A stretch of 64,000 nucleotides of DNA from Melastoma dodecandrum (taxonomy: Eukaryota; Streptophyta; Magnoliopsida; Myrtales; Melastomataceae). Made by a program: the position numbers and the translations under genes. Where the stretch lies: assembly GCA_029817715.1 (NCBI GenBank), contig JARUPY010000398.1, positions 2,170,001 to 2,234,000 of the forward strand. The letters run 5' to 3'. Shown in pieces: positions 55,753 to 64,000 of this stretch (its first letter is position 1; each line of letters starts with the position of its first letter). Under the pieces are notes generated by a model. It did no database searches. It was not told the origin of the DNA and saw nothing but the letters and a program-made list of their open reading frames with translations.

Positions 55753-57063
55753 GTGCCGATGACCGACGCGCGCAAACGCCCGAGCCTCAAGGAGATCGCG
55801 AGCGATCGAACGCTGCTGCTGATGCTGATGCTCGGCTTCGGCAGCGGCCTGCCCTTCCTTCTCATCCTCGGGACGCAAGCCGCGCGGCTCACCGAGGCCA
55901 AGGTGCCGATCGAAACGATCACGCTGATCAGTTGGGTCGCCTTCGCCTACGCGTTGAAGTTTCTCTGGGCGCCGATCATCGACACCAAGGACGTGCCGTT
56001 TCTCGCCGCCCGCCTCGGCCGGCGCCGCGCCTGGCTTCTCCTGTCTCAGGGGGCGGTCGCGATCGGCCTCGTCGGCCTCGCCTTGGGCGATCCGGCGCGC
56101 TCCCTGCCCTTCATCATCGCGTGTGCGACATTCACCGGCTTCGCGGGCGCGACGCAGGACATCGTCGTCGACGGCTGGCGCATCGACGAGGCGCCGCCCG
56201 AACGCCAGGGCGTCATGGCGGCGACCTCGAACCTCGGCTATCGGCTCGCCTTTCTCTGCAACGGCGCCGGCGCCCTCTACCTCGCGGACTTCTACGATTG
56301 GCGCACCGCCTATCTCGCGATGTCCGCCCTGATGGTGATCCCGGTCGTCGGCACTCTGCTCGCCCCGCGGCGGCCGGACCGGGTGCGGCCCGCGACGCGC
56401 TTCGCCCAGACGTTCGGCGAGCCGTTCCATGACCTGTGGCAGCGCTACGGGCGATGGCTTCTCGTCATCCTGCTCCTCGTCGCGCTCTATCGCCTTCCGG
56501 ACTATCTCACCGGCGTCAACGCGAACCCGCTCTACATCATGCTCGGCTTCTCGAAGAGCGACATCGCGACGATGGCCAAGGTCTACGGCGTCTGGATCGG
56601 CATCTTCGGCGCCTTCGTCGGCGGCCTCGCGATCACGCGCCTCGGCCTGATGCCGGCTCTCCTCATCGGCGGGATCGCCGCGGCGAGCTCCCATCTCTGC
56701 TTGGCCTGGCTGGCGGCGAGCGGCAAAAGCCTCGCGTTGCTCGCGATTTCGGTCAGCGTCGAAAACTTCGCCGGCAATTTCGCCGGTGCCGCGCTCATCG
56801 CCTACATGTCGTCGCTGACGAGCCCGAAATATGCGGCGAGCCAATATGCGATTCTCAGCTCGCTCTACGCGCTGCTCGGCAAGTTCTTCGGCGGCCTCTC
56901 GGGCTACGGCGTGAAGGCCTACGGCTTCGCGCCGTTCTTCGTCGCCTCGTCGTGCATCGGCATTCCCGTCGCCGCGCTGTGCCTTCTGGTTTGGTGGCAA
57001 AGCACCCGAACCGCCCCCGTCACCGTGCCGGGTGTCGAGGACGAGCCGCTCCTCGAGGCGTGA
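55753..57063 (+). CDS. AmpG-type MFS transporter
   Basis: 436 residues with about twelve membrane helices. The AmpG family pattern is seen: FGSGLPFLLILGT in helix 1, WAPIIDTKDVPFL, GATQDIVVDGWRID in helix 4 and LTSPKYAASQYAILSS late. AmpG permeases import anhydromuropeptides during cell-wall recycling and influence beta-lactamase induction. Substrate is inferred only from the family. GTG 55753 and ATG 55759 are both possible starts. Confidence 0.85.
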   Translation: MPMTDARKRPSLKEIASDRTLLLMLMLGFGSGLPFLLILGTQAARLTEAKVPIETITLISWVAFAYALKFLWAPIIDTKDVPFLAARLGRRRAWLLLSQGAVAIGLVGLALGDPARSLPFIIACATFTGFAGATQDIVVDGWRIDEAPPERQGVMAATSNLGYRLAFLCNGAGALYLADFYDWRTAYLAMSALMVIPVVGTLLAPRRPDRVRPATRFAQTFGEPFHDLWQRYGRWLLVILLLVALYRLPDYLTGVNANPLYIMLGFSKSDIATMAKVYGVWIGIFGAFVGGLAITRLGLMPALLIGGIAAASSHLCLAWLAASGKSLALLAISVSVENFAGNFAGAALIAYMSSLTSPKYAASQYAILSSLYALLGKFFGGLSGYGVKAYGFAPFFVASSCIGIPVAALCLLVWWQSTRTAPVTVPGVEDEPLLEA

Positions 57064-57224
57064 TGCCGCGCGGTGCGCACAGGCGTCGCCTTCGCACCGG
57101 CGTTCGATCGCGCGCGATCGAGCGGCTCGCACTCATTCGACTGCCGTTCATGTGCGCCGTCTACGATCGCTTGGATCGGACGTTTCGGCGTCCCCGACAC
57201 ATAACGAGGAGCTGGAGACGGAGT

Positions 57225-57461
57225 ATGTCCGCGCCTTTTCATCTCTATAGCCGAGGCCAGCGTTTCGATGGGACCTACGAGGTCGACGGACGGACGCTGA
57301 CGATCCGCACGGCATTCGGCACGCGCCGGGCGGCGCTCGGCATGATGAAGCCGTTGAAGCTCGCGAAGACCTTGTATCGCACCCTGCTGCGCGATGCCGC
57401 CGCCCTTTCCGCGCCGATCGCGCGAAGCGCGCTGGCGAACCAGGCGCCGCACCTGTACTGA
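57225..57461 (+). CDS. Small hypothetical protein
   Basis: 78 residues from the ATG at 57225, preceded by GGAG. The N-terminal half has alternating polar and hydrophobic residues (GQRFDGTYEVDGRTLTIRTAFG), likely a small beta-sheet; the C-terminal half is helical (KPLKLAKTLYRTLLRDAA). No signal peptide or membrane segment. I have seen short proteins of this layout (GTYEVDGRTLTI) in alphaproteobacteria but know no function. It stands alone, 160 bp after the AmpG-type gene. Confidence 0.6.
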   Translation: MSAPFHLYSRGQRFDGTYEVDGRTLTIRTAFGTRRAALGMMKPLKLAKTLYRTLLRDAAALSAPIARSALANQAPHLY

Positions 57462-57534
57462 ACGGCAGCAACCGGTCCCGCGTCGCGGGCGACCGCACCG
57501 ACCCCGACAAGCGGGGACGACGCGCGAGCGAGCC

Positions 57535-59142
57535 TCACCGAACCGGGCTGACGAACGGGATGTAGCGGTAGAGCCACGTCTCGGTCAGCGGGCGCGTGCG
57601 GAAGCGCAGAAAGCAGCGCAGCTCCACCACGTCCGTGCCCTCGGGGTCGAGATCGAACTGCGCGCGCCAGTGCGTCGGCTCGCCCAACGGCGAGGGCTCG
57701 ACGATGACGTTCTCGAACTGGCCGCGCGATGCCGTCAGCACCGCTTCCGGCACCTCGCCTTCGTCGAGCGTCGCGAGGGCCTGCCCCTCGAAGTCCACCA
57801 TGAACTTGCGCAGCACCTTCGAGCGTGGCGCGCCCTGGCGCGCGCCGGCGCCGAGCGCGGTGAAGGTGCAGATCGCCAGATCGCCCGGGAACGGATCGCG
57901 GTCGCGCCAATAGAGACGGTAGCGATAGGGAAGCGTTTGCCCGGCAGCGTTCGGCTCGGCCGGCACCCACATGGCGATGACGTTGTCGTAGATCTCGTTG
58001 TCGGTCGGAATCTCGACGAGTTGCACCGAGCCCTTGCCCCACGAACCGAGCGGCTCGACCCAGGCGCAGGGGCGCTTCTCGTAGTGCACCGCGTCGAGGT
58101 AGTGATCGTAGACCTTGTCGCGTTGCATGAGCCCGAAGCCGCGCGGGTTCTCATCCGCGAAGGCGGAGATCTGCAGCTTCTCCGGGTCGATGAGCGGGCG
58201 CCAAAGATGCTCGCCGCGGCCGGTCCACATCGCGAGCCCATCCGAATCGTGGATCTCCGGGCGCCAGTCCGTGCCGGCGCCCTTCACGGTCTCGGAGTAC
58301 CAGTACATCGATGTCATCGGCGCGATGCCGAGGCGCTGGATCGGCTTGCGCAACGTCAGCTCGCAGGTGATCTCCATCGTCACCGCGCGCCCCCGGTGCA
58401 TCACGAAGCGATAGGCCCCGGCGAGGCTCGGCCCCTCGAGAAGCGCGTAGACGGTTACCGCATCGGCGTCGCGAGGCCCTTCGCCGATCCAGAAATGCGT
58501 GAAGTCGGGAAATTCCTCCGGAATCGCGACGCCCGAGTTCTGCGCGACGCCCCGGGCCGACAGCCCGTATTGGTTCGCCTCGCCCACGGCGCGAAAGTAG
58601 GAGGCGCCGGCAAAGCTCGCCCAGCCTTCGTGCTCGCGCAGTGCCGGCTTGTCGAAGGCCTGCCGCAGCTCGAACCCGGCCATCGGCGGAGGCTCGGGCG
58701 GCAGCTTCGAGAACGGACCCCCGGCGGGAAAGTCGAAGTAATCCGCTTTGTACAGGAGCTCGCGCGCTGTCCCGCCGTCGAGCCGATACATGCGCACCGA
58801 CTTCGGGAAGAGCTTGTTCACCGCGGTGAAGATGACCGGGTACGCACCCTCGCCGTTCCCGTACATCGCCTCGTCGAGCTTGAAGCGGGTGTTCTTGGCG
58901 TCATCGTAGGTCATGGCACCGACGATGGCGGGGTCGGGCATCGGCGGCGGGCGATAGGCCGCGGTCGCCACCGCTTTGGCGCGGTCCTTCAGGCGATCGA
59001 AGTCGAACGGCTCGGCGGGTCCGTAGCTCAACGAGGGGGCCGCAGCGGCCGACGAGGTCGGCGCCGCCTGCGCGGCATGGCGGAGGAACGGCAGAAGCTG
59101 GACCACGGCGGCGAGTTCGAGGAAATGTCGTCGTGAGATCAT
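57535..59142 (-). CDS. Periplasmic glucan biosynthesis protein (OpgG/MdoG family)
   Basis: 535 residues from the ATG at 59142. The leader MISRRHFLELAAVV carries a twin-arginine-like motif, so Tat export, as known for OpgD, is likely. The mature part fits the OpgG/OpgD beta-sandwich: SPLVFDRLK-like PFDFDRLKDRAKAV, FRAVGEANQYGLSARG, a PTSMYWYSE-like MTSMYWYSETVKG and DSDGLAMWTG. The family shapes osmoregulated periplasmic glucans. No opgH adjoins. Whether it is OpgG or OpgD cannot be settled by eye. A frame open to 59223 adds non-leader sequence. Confidence 0.88.
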   Translation of the reverse strand: MISRRHFLELAAVVQLLPFLRHAAQAAPTSSAAAAPSLSYGPAEPFDFDRLKDRAKAVATAAYRPPPMPDPAIVGAMTYDDAKNTRFKLDEAMYGNGEGAYPVIFTAVNKLFPKSVRMYRLDGGTARELLYKADYFDFPAGGPFSKLPPEPPPMAGFELRQAFDKPALREHEGWASFAGASYFRAVGEANQYGLSARGVAQNSGVAIPEEFPDFTHFWIGEGPRDADAVTVYALLEGPSLAGAYRFVMHRGRAVTMEITCELTLRKPIQRLGIAPMTSMYWYSETVKGAGTDWRPEIHDSDGLAMWTGRGEHLWRPLIDPEKLQISAFADENPRGFGLMQRDKVYDHYLDAVHYEKRPCAWVEPLGSWGKGSVQLVEIPTDNEIYDNVIAMWVPAEPNAAGQTLPYRYRLYWRDRDPFPGDLAICTFTALGAGARQGAPRSKVLRKFMVDFEGQALATLDEGEVPEAVLTASRGQFENVIVEPSPLGEPTHWRAQFDLDPEGTDVVELRCFLRFRTRPLTETWLYRYIPFVSPVR

Positions 59143-59246
59143 CTGCCTGCCGGGATCGAATAGAAGCCGCTGCGTGGCCTGAGCTTCAGGTCGGGCATCG
59201 CCCGCGCCAAGTCCACCCTTCATGTGTAGCGAAAGCGGAATGAACC

Positions 59247-59795
59247 ATGGCTGAAGTCGCCCCGCGAATTCTCGTTCTCGGCGGCGCGCGCTCGGGAAAA
59301 AGCGCCTTCGCGCAGGCGCAGGCCGAGGCGAGCGGGCGCCCCTGCGTCTACATCGCGACGGCCCACGCCGGCGATGCGGAGATGGCCGCGCGCATCGCGG
59401 CGCATGTCGCCGCCCGCGGCCCGCGTTGGCGAACCGTGGAAGCGCCGGACGATCTCGCGGGCGCGCTCGAGAGAGAAGCGAGAGCGGGCGCCGTCGTGGT
59501 CGTCGATTGCCTCACCCTATGGCTGTCGAACCGGCTGCTGGCCAACGACGATATGCCGGCCGCCTGCGAGAGGCTCGTGGCACGGCTTGCCGCCGGCTTC
59601 GCCGCGCCCGTCCTGCTCGTGTCGAACGAGGTCGGCGGCGGCATCGTCCCGTCGAGTGCGCTCGGTCGCCGCTTCCGCGACTTGCCGGGGCGGCTCAACC
59701 AGGACCTCGCCGCGCTCTGCGACGAGGTCGTCCTCGTCAACGCCGGCCTGCCGCACCGGCTGAAGCCGACCGCGGCGCTCGTCCTGTCGCTCTGA
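59247..59795 (+). CDS. cobU: Adenosylcobinamide kinase / adenosylcobinamide-phosphate guanylyltransferase
   Basis: 182 residues, the size of CobU/CobP. The Walker A motif is [15 protein letters not shown]. The guanylylated-histidine helix lies near [18 protein letters not shown], where His within AAHV is the expected site, and [18 protein letters not shown] is the family signature. It phosphorylates and guanylylates adenosylcobinamide in the lower-ligand assembly of cobalamin. No other cobalamin gene is nearby and no cobalamin riboswitch fits in the 100-bp upstream gap. Confidence 0.93.
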   Translation: MAEVAPRILVLGGARSGKSAFAQAQAEASGRPCVYIATAHAGDAEMAARIAAHVAARGPRWRTVEAPDDLAGALEREARAGAVVVVDCLTLWLSNRLLANDDMPAACERLVARLAAGFAAPVLLVSNEVGGGIVPSSALGRRFRDLPGRLNQDLAALCDEVVLVNAGLPHRLKPTAALVLSL

Positions 59796-59874
59796 GGAAC
59801 CTCCCCGCGGCTGCGCCATTGCGCCGCCTCGCCCCCGCCTATATGTCGGGTTCCGTCTGGGTGTCCCAACGATC

Positions 59875-60798
59875 ATGCATTCTTCTTCTGTGAAATCGTC
59901 CCTGCCGCCGCATCTGCGGCAGCTGGAGGCCGAGTCGATCTTCATCCTGCGCGAGGTCGCTGCGTCATTCGAGCGCCCGGTCATGCTCTATTCGATCGGC
60001 AAGGATTCGAGCGTGATGCTGCATCTTGCGCTCAAGGCCTTTTATCCCGCGACGCCGCCGTTTCCGCTGCTCCATGTCGACACGACCTGGAAGTTCAAGG
60101 AGATGATCGCCTTTCGCGACGCCGCGGCGAAGAAGGCGGGCATGGAGCTCATCGTCAACATCAACCAGGACGGCTTGCGCCGCGGCATCTCGCCGATCGC
60201 CTCCGGCTCGTCCGTGCACACGCAGGTGATGAAGACCGAGAGCCTTCGCCAGGCGCTCGACAAAGGCGGCTACGACGTCGCCTTCGGCGGGGCGCGGCGC
60301 GACGAGGAGAAGAGCCGCGCGAAGGAGCGCATCTTCTCGCACCGCTCCGCCCAGCACGCCTGGGATCCGCGCAACCAACGTCCGGAGTTGTGGCGTCTCT
60401 TCAACACGCGGATCCGACAAGGGGAGTCTATGCGCGTGTTTCCCCTGTCGAATTGGACCGAGTTTGACGTGTGGGACTACATCCAGGCCGAGGAGATCCC
60501 GGTCGTGCCGCTCTATTTCGCCAAGCCGCGCCCTGTGGTGCAACGGTCCGGCGCCCTCATCATGGTGGACGACGAGCGCCTGCCGCTGCTCCCGGACGAG
60601 GTGCCTCAGATGGAAATGGTACGGTTCCGCACGCTCGGCTGCTACCCGTTGACGGGCGCCGTGCGCTCTCACGCGAGCGACCTCGAACAGGTCATCGCCG
60701 AGATGCGCTCCTCGACCGTCTCCGAACGCGAAGGCCGCCTCATCGACCACGACGAATCCGGGTCGATGGAGAAGAAGAAGCGCGAAGGGTATTTCTGA
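59875..60798 (+). CDS. cysD: Sulfate adenylyltransferase subunit 2
   Basis: 307 residues of the PAPS-reductase-like N-type ATP pyrophosphatase family. The PP-loop is [15 protein letters not shown], then [12 protein letters not shown], and the C-terminal end is EKKKREGYF, typical of CysD. With CysN it makes adenosine 5'-phosphosulfate from sulfate and ATP. Its stop and the cysN start share an A (TGATG), so translation is coupled. Confidence 0.96.
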   Translation: MHSSSVKSSLPPHLRQLEAESIFILREVAASFERPVMLYSIGKDSSVMLHLALKAFYPATPPFPLLHVDTTWKFKEMIAFRDAAAKKAGMELIVNINQDGLRRGISPIASGSSVHTQVMKTESLRQALDKGGYDVAFGGARRDEEKSRAKERIFSHRSAQHAWDPRNQRPELWRLFNTRIRQGESMRVFPLSNWTEFDVWDYIQAEEIPVVPLYFAKPRPVVQRSGALIMVDDERLPLLPDEVPQMEMVRFRTLGCYPLTGAVRSHASDLEQVIAEMRSSTVSEREGRLIDHDESGSMEKKKREGYF

Positions 60799-62735
60799 TG
60801 ACGCAACAGGCCCTGCGCGCCATCGAGGCTCCCGTCGATCCGCAACCCGAGGCGAGCGGCATCGAACGCCCGACCTTGCGCTTCCTGACCTGCGGCTCCG
60901 TCGACGACGGGAAGTCGACACTGATCGGACGCCTGCTCTGGGAGCAGAACCTCGTATTCGACGATCAACTCGCTGCGCTCAAGCGCGACACGGCGCGCCA
61001 TGGCACGACCGGCGAGGACATCGACTTCGCTCTCCTCGTCGACGGGCTCGAGGCGGAACGCCAGCAGGGCATCACGATCGATGTCGCCTACCGCTACTTC
61101 AAGACGAAGAAGCGCTCGTTCATCGTCGCCGATACGCCCGGCCACGAGCAGTACACGCGCAACATGGCGACGGGCGCGTCCAACGCCGATCTCGCGATCC
61201 TGCTCGTCGATGCGCGCAAAGGGCTGCTCACGCAGACGCACCGGCACGCGACTATCGCGTCGCTGCTCGGCATCCGCCACGTCGTGCTCGCCGTGAACAA
61301 GATCGATCTCGTCGGCTACGACGAAGCGATCTTCCGCCGGATCGTCGCCGACTTCGCGCGCTTTTCCGAGCGCCTCGGCTTCGTCGACGTGACCGCGATC
61401 CCGCTCTCCGCCAAGAACGGCGACAACCTCTCCACGACGAGCGCGCACACGCCCTGGTACACGGGACCGGCGCTGGTCGACCACCTCGAGCAAGTCGAGA
61501 TTCTCGACCAGCGTGCCGAGCGGCCGTTCCGCATGCCGGTGCAGTGGGTCAACCGGCCGAACCTCGACTTCCGCGGGTTCGTCGGCACCATCGCGAGCGG
61601 TCGCGTCGCGGTCGGCGAGGAAATCGTGGTCGCCGCCTCCGGGCGCGGCTCGCGCGTCGCGCGCATCGTCACGGCGGACGGCGATCTGCCGCATGCGGTC
61701 GCCGGCGATGCGGTGACGTTGACTCTCGAGGACGAGATCGACGTCGCCCGCGGCGACGTCTTCGCGCCGCCGCGCGCGCGTCCGGAAGTCGGCGATGGAT
61801 TTGCGGCGAACCTCATTTGGATGTCGGAGGAGCCGCTGCGCTTCGGCCGCTCCTATTTTCTCAAACTCGGGACACGCACCGTTCCGGCGACGGTCGCCGC
61901 GCTCAACTACCGGCTCGACATCAACACGTTCGCGCAGGACGAGGCCGCGACGCTCCGGCTCAACGAAGTCGGCCTCGCCTCGATCGCGACCAGCGCGCCG
62001 CTCGCCTTCGAGCCGTACGCGCAGAACCCGACGCTCGGCGCCTTCATCCTGATCGATCGGGAGTCGAACCAGACGGTCGCCGCCGGCATGGTCGCGGAAG
62101 GGTTGCGCCGCGCGACCAACGTTTTCCGCCAGGACTTCGCGGTGACGCGCACCGATCGCGCGCGCCTCAAGCACCAGCGCGCGGGCGTGCTGTGGTTCAC
62201 CGGCCTCTCCGGCGCCGGCAAGTCGACCATCGCGAACCGCGTCGAGGCGAAGCTCAACCTCGCCGGCGTACACACCGCGATCCTCGACGGCGACAACGTC
62301 CGCCACGGTCTGAACAAGGACCTCGGCTTCTCGCAGGCCGATCGCACCGAAAACATCCGTCGCGTGGCCGAAGTGGCGAAATTGATGACGGACGCGGGGC
62401 TGCTCGTCATCTGCTCCTTTATCTCGCCGTTCCGAGCCGAGCGCGAGATGGCGAGGGCGACGACCCCGGCCGGCGAGTTCCTCGAGATCTTCGTCGACAC
62501 GCCCCTGGCGACCTGTATGGAGCGCGACACGAAGGGGCTCTACCGCCGGGCCCTCGCCGGGGAGATCAAGGATTTCACCGGCATCGACCAAGCCTACGAG
62601 CCGCCGGAGACACCCGAGATCGTGGTCGGCCGCGAGGGCGAGAGCGTCGACCTCGCCGCCACCAAGGTGATCGAAGCCCTGGTGGCCCGCGGCTTCATCG
62701 ATCGCTTCGACGATCTCCTCGACTGGTCGATCTGA
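60798..62735 (+). CDS. cysNC: Bifunctional sulfate adenylyltransferase subunit 1 / adenylylsulfate kinase (CysN-CysC fusion)
   Basis: 645 residues, a fusion of two enzymes. Residues about 20-440 are CysN, an EF-Tu-like GTPase: G1 [16 protein letters not shown]3 [12 protein letters not shown]4 NKIDLVG. Residues about 455-640 are CysC: Walker [17 protein letters not shown], then [15 protein letters not shown] and [12 protein letters not shown]. It activates sulfate and phosphorylates it to PAPS. The NodQ-type fusion is common in Rhizobiales. The ATG at 60798 is in TGATG with cysD; earlier frame is shadow. Confidence 0.96.
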   Translation: MTQQALRAIEAPVDPQPEASGIERPTLRFLTCGSVDDGKSTLIGRLLWEQNLVFDDQLAALKRDTARHGTTGEDIDFALLVDGLEAERQQGITIDVAYRYFKTKKRSFIVADTPGHEQYTRNMATGASNADLAILLVDARKGLLTQTHRHATIASLLGIRHVVLAVNKIDLVGYDEAIFRRIVADFARFSERLGFVDVTAIPLSAKNGDNLSTTSAHTPWYTGPALVDHLEQVEILDQRAERPFRMPVQWVNRPNLDFRGFVGTIASGRVAVGEEIVVAASGRGSRVARIVTADGDLPHAVAGDAVTLTLEDEIDVARGDVFAPPRARPEVGDGFAANLIWMSEEPLRFGRSYFLKLGTRTVPATVAALNYRLDINTFAQDEAATLRLNEVGLASIATSAPLAFEPYAQNPTLGAFILIDRESNQTVAAGMVAEGLRRATNVFRQDFAVTRTDRARLKHQRAGVLWFTGLSGAGKSTIANRVEAKLNLAGVHTAILDGDNVRHGLNKDLGFSQADRTENIRRVAEVAKLMTDAGLLVICSFISPFRAEREMARATTPAGEFLEIFVDTPLATCMERDTKGLYRRALAGEIKDFTGIDQAYEPPETPEIVVGREGESVDLAATKVIEALVARGFIDRFDDLLDWSI

Positions 62736-62782
62736 TTCGAGCGCCTTCGACAGCCGGGATCACTTCGCCTAATCTCGGTCAC

Positions 62783-63079
62783 ATGGAGCCGAGCGAGACG
62801 CAATTTCTGTCGGAAATGGCCCGCCTTTACCTTTGGGATCGCCCCGAGGATGCCCCGCTGGACGCCGATCGCATCGTGCGACGCGTCATGGATCTCGGCG
62901 TCTGGGAGGACGCGATGCGTCTCCAGACAATCTTCGGGCGGAGACGCCTGGTCTCCATTCTGGAACGAGCACCGGCGGGCGCCATGCGAGCGCGGTCCTG
63001 GTGGTTCTAGCATTATCGGCTCGGCCTCACCGCGCCCACGGACGATCCACCGCCAATGCCGTCCCGTCGCATCGCCTGA
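62783..63079 (+). pseudogene. Partner (antitoxin-like) gene of the AbiEii-type pair, with an early amber stop
   Basis: The frame starts at the ATG at 62783 and makes 75 residues (opening EPSETQFLSEMARLYLW, with RIVRRVMDLGVWEDAM and FGRRRLVSILE) before a TAG at 63008-63010. The same frame then stays open for 22 further codons and ends in a TGA at 63077-63079 that overlaps the ATG of the next gene as TGATG. This exact overlap says the gene once ran through. The stop differs by one base from TGG. Small proteins of this kind precede AbiEii-type nucleotidyltransferases. The shortened protein may still work. Confidence 0.7.
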
Positions 63080-63732
63080 TGGGTACCAGATACGACATTC
63101 TGCCCCCTGCGCAGCGTCGCCTTCTTCCCCGCCTGTCCCCGCTCAAGAGGCTCGGGCTCGTGCTCTACGGAGGTACAGCCATTGCCCTTCGGCTTGGGCA
63201 TCGCACATCGGTCGATTTCGATTTCTTCACTGATCGTTCGCTGGATCGCGACGCAATTCAAGACATGGTGCCGATCGTCGCGGACTCGATTGTTTTGCAA
63301 GACGAAGCTGACGCCTGGACGATTTCTGTTTCCTCGCAGGACGAAGCGCCTGTGAAACTGTCGTTTTTCGGCGGCCTTTCATTCGGCAGGGTCGGTGAGC
63401 CGGCAGGAGACGACGAAGGCCATCTCCTCCTCGCCTCTCTGGAAGACCTCTTCGGCCACAAGCTTAAGACGCTGCTTCAGCGGGTTGAAGCGAAGGATTA
63501 CCGCGACATTGCCGCCCTTCTCGCGAACGGCTGGGAGCTTGAGTTCGGAGCCGGAGCCGCCAAGGCGCTTTTCCCGACGTTCCCTCTCGCCGAAGCGCTG
63601 AAAGCTCTCGTTTACTTCGATGGTGGCGATCTCTCGACGTTGCCCGCCGCCGACCGCTCGATATTGATTGCGCACGTCGATCGGTTCCGGCGTAGTCGCG
63701 AGATCTCGCGACGCGCGAACACGCTCGCCTGA
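63079..63732 (+). CDS. Nucleotidyltransferase AbiEii/AbiGii toxin family protein
   Basis: 217 residues. The nucleotidyltransferase core is visible as LYGGTAIALRLG followed by SVDFDFF, the family's metal-binding acidic pair, with the helical KDYRDIAAL segment later. AbiEii-type proteins modify nucleic acids and act in phage-defence or toxin-antitoxin pairs; the substrate here is unknown. The ATG lies in TGATG with the upstream partner frame. GC content is a little lower than in neighbouring genes, which fits acquisition by transfer. No lesion is seen in this gene. Confidence 0.8.
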   Translation: MGTRYDILPPAQRRLLPRLSPLKRLGLVLYGGTAIALRLGHRTSVDFDFFTDRSLDRDAIQDMVPIVADSIVLQDEADAWTISVSSQDEAPVKLSFFGGLSFGRVGEPAGDDEGHLLLASLEDLFGHKLKTLLQRVEAKDYRDIAALLANGWELEFGAGAAKALFPTFPLAEALKALVYFDGGDLSTLPAADRSILIAHVDRFRRSREISRRANTLA

Positions 63733-63830
63733 TGACATCGATTTTCGTGCGTCGGGAGCAACGAATCGTCGCGCTCGACTTTCCCGTCCGGCGGCGCCAC
63801 ATAGGGACCCTCCGAAAGACATAGAACATC

Positions 63831-64000
63831 GTGACCGACCTCAAACGCGCCGTCGCCGAGCTCAAGAAGGGCGGCTCTTTCACACTCGCCGGCGTGCCCG
63901 ACGGGTTCGACGCCTTCTGCGTCGCGGATTTCGCGCATGCGATCGCGCGCGAGGCGGAGAGGCGTTCCGTCGCGCTCGTCCATGTCGCGCGGGACGATCA
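63831..64000 (+). CDS. mfd: Transcription-repair coupling factor Mfd, N-terminal part
   Basis: The first 56 codons of a gene that runs off the window. GTG start; the product opens VTDLKRAVAELKKGGSFT, followed by LAGVPDGFDAFCVADFA and a helical EAERRSVALVHVARDD segment. This fits the N-terminal UvrB-like domain of alphaproteobacterial Mfd, which removes stalled RNA polymerase and recruits UvrA. The call depends on a short stretch, so the downstream sequence would be needed to be certain. Confidence 0.7.
   Translation, partial: MTDLKRAVAELKKGGSFTLAGVPDGFDAFCVADFAHAIAREAERRSVALVHVARDD

Noticed and set aside
59143..59246. A cobalamin riboswitch before cobU
   Set aside because: The gap to the divergent gene is only about 100 bp and no B12-box-like motif was seen.
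59796..59874. A SAM-type or other riboswitch before cysD
   Set aside because: The 79-bp gap shows no recognisable conserved core or hairpin arrangement.

Overview
The window reads as the chromosome of a GC-rich alphaproteobacterium, most likely of the order Hyphomicrobiales (Rhizobiales) and perhaps near Beijerinckiaceae or Methylobacteriaceae. This is inferred from the family set: a complete hopanoid locus with hpnN, an Omp25/RopB-like beta-barrel protein, a DUF1217 flagella-associated protein, tandem BTLCP transglutaminase-like peptidases, class I lysyl-tRNA synthetase, a fused CysN-CysC, and many 4-base ATGA/GTGA gene overlaps. No prophage, integrase, transposase, CRISPR array or rRNA was seen. 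Two tRNA genes are present, Arg-UCG and Lys-CUU.

Layout. 1-6.4 kb: the end of a DUF1217 gene, an HD-GYP phosphodiesterase, a Bax-inhibitor-1-like protein, an FtsX-type ABC permease and a DUF3108 protein. 6.7-16.4 kb: the hopanoid locus hpnC-hpnD-hpnE-shc-hpnG, with hpnH inverted and hpnN divergent from it. It covers farnesyl-PP to squalene (HpnCDE), cyclisation (Shc), adenosyl transfer and adenine removal (HpnH, HpnG) and outer-membrane delivery (HpnN). hpnE is frameshifted at a 5-bp tandem repeat. 16.5-23.3 kb: malonyl-CoA synthetase, a ketopantoate reductase-like gene, an SDR-MarR pair with palindromic operators, a GGDEF remnant, a YciF-like protein and leuA with a leucine-rich leader peptide. 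23.3-28 kb: an oxidoreductase operon divergent from a GlxA-type regulator, then a run of small unknown genes.

28-38.4 kb: an outer-membrane protein, bpt, hemC-hemD, lysS-DUF952-pyrD, dapD-DUF805 and a catalase-like peroxidase coupled to sdhE. 38.5-41 kb: a methyltransferase and an RgpF-like glycan protein, divergent, with a locally AT-rich junction. 41-48.4 kb: recG, poxB, small exported proteins, tRNA-Lys and a membrane acyltransferase whose reading frame runs into the tRNA. 48.7-57.5 kb: a soluble FtsK, glycine/histidine-rich exported proteins, a bamD that lacks a lipobox, paired transglutaminase-like peptidases and an AmpG-type transporter. 57.5-64 kb: opgG, cobU, cysD-cysNC, an AbiEii-type nucleotidyltransferase whose partner gene carries an early stop, and the start of mfd.

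Most genes are housekeeping or envelope functions. The points of interest are small-scale: two or three broken genes, a putative leucine-responsive leader, several palindromic operators, a CtrA-like box, and a set of histidine-rich exported proteins.
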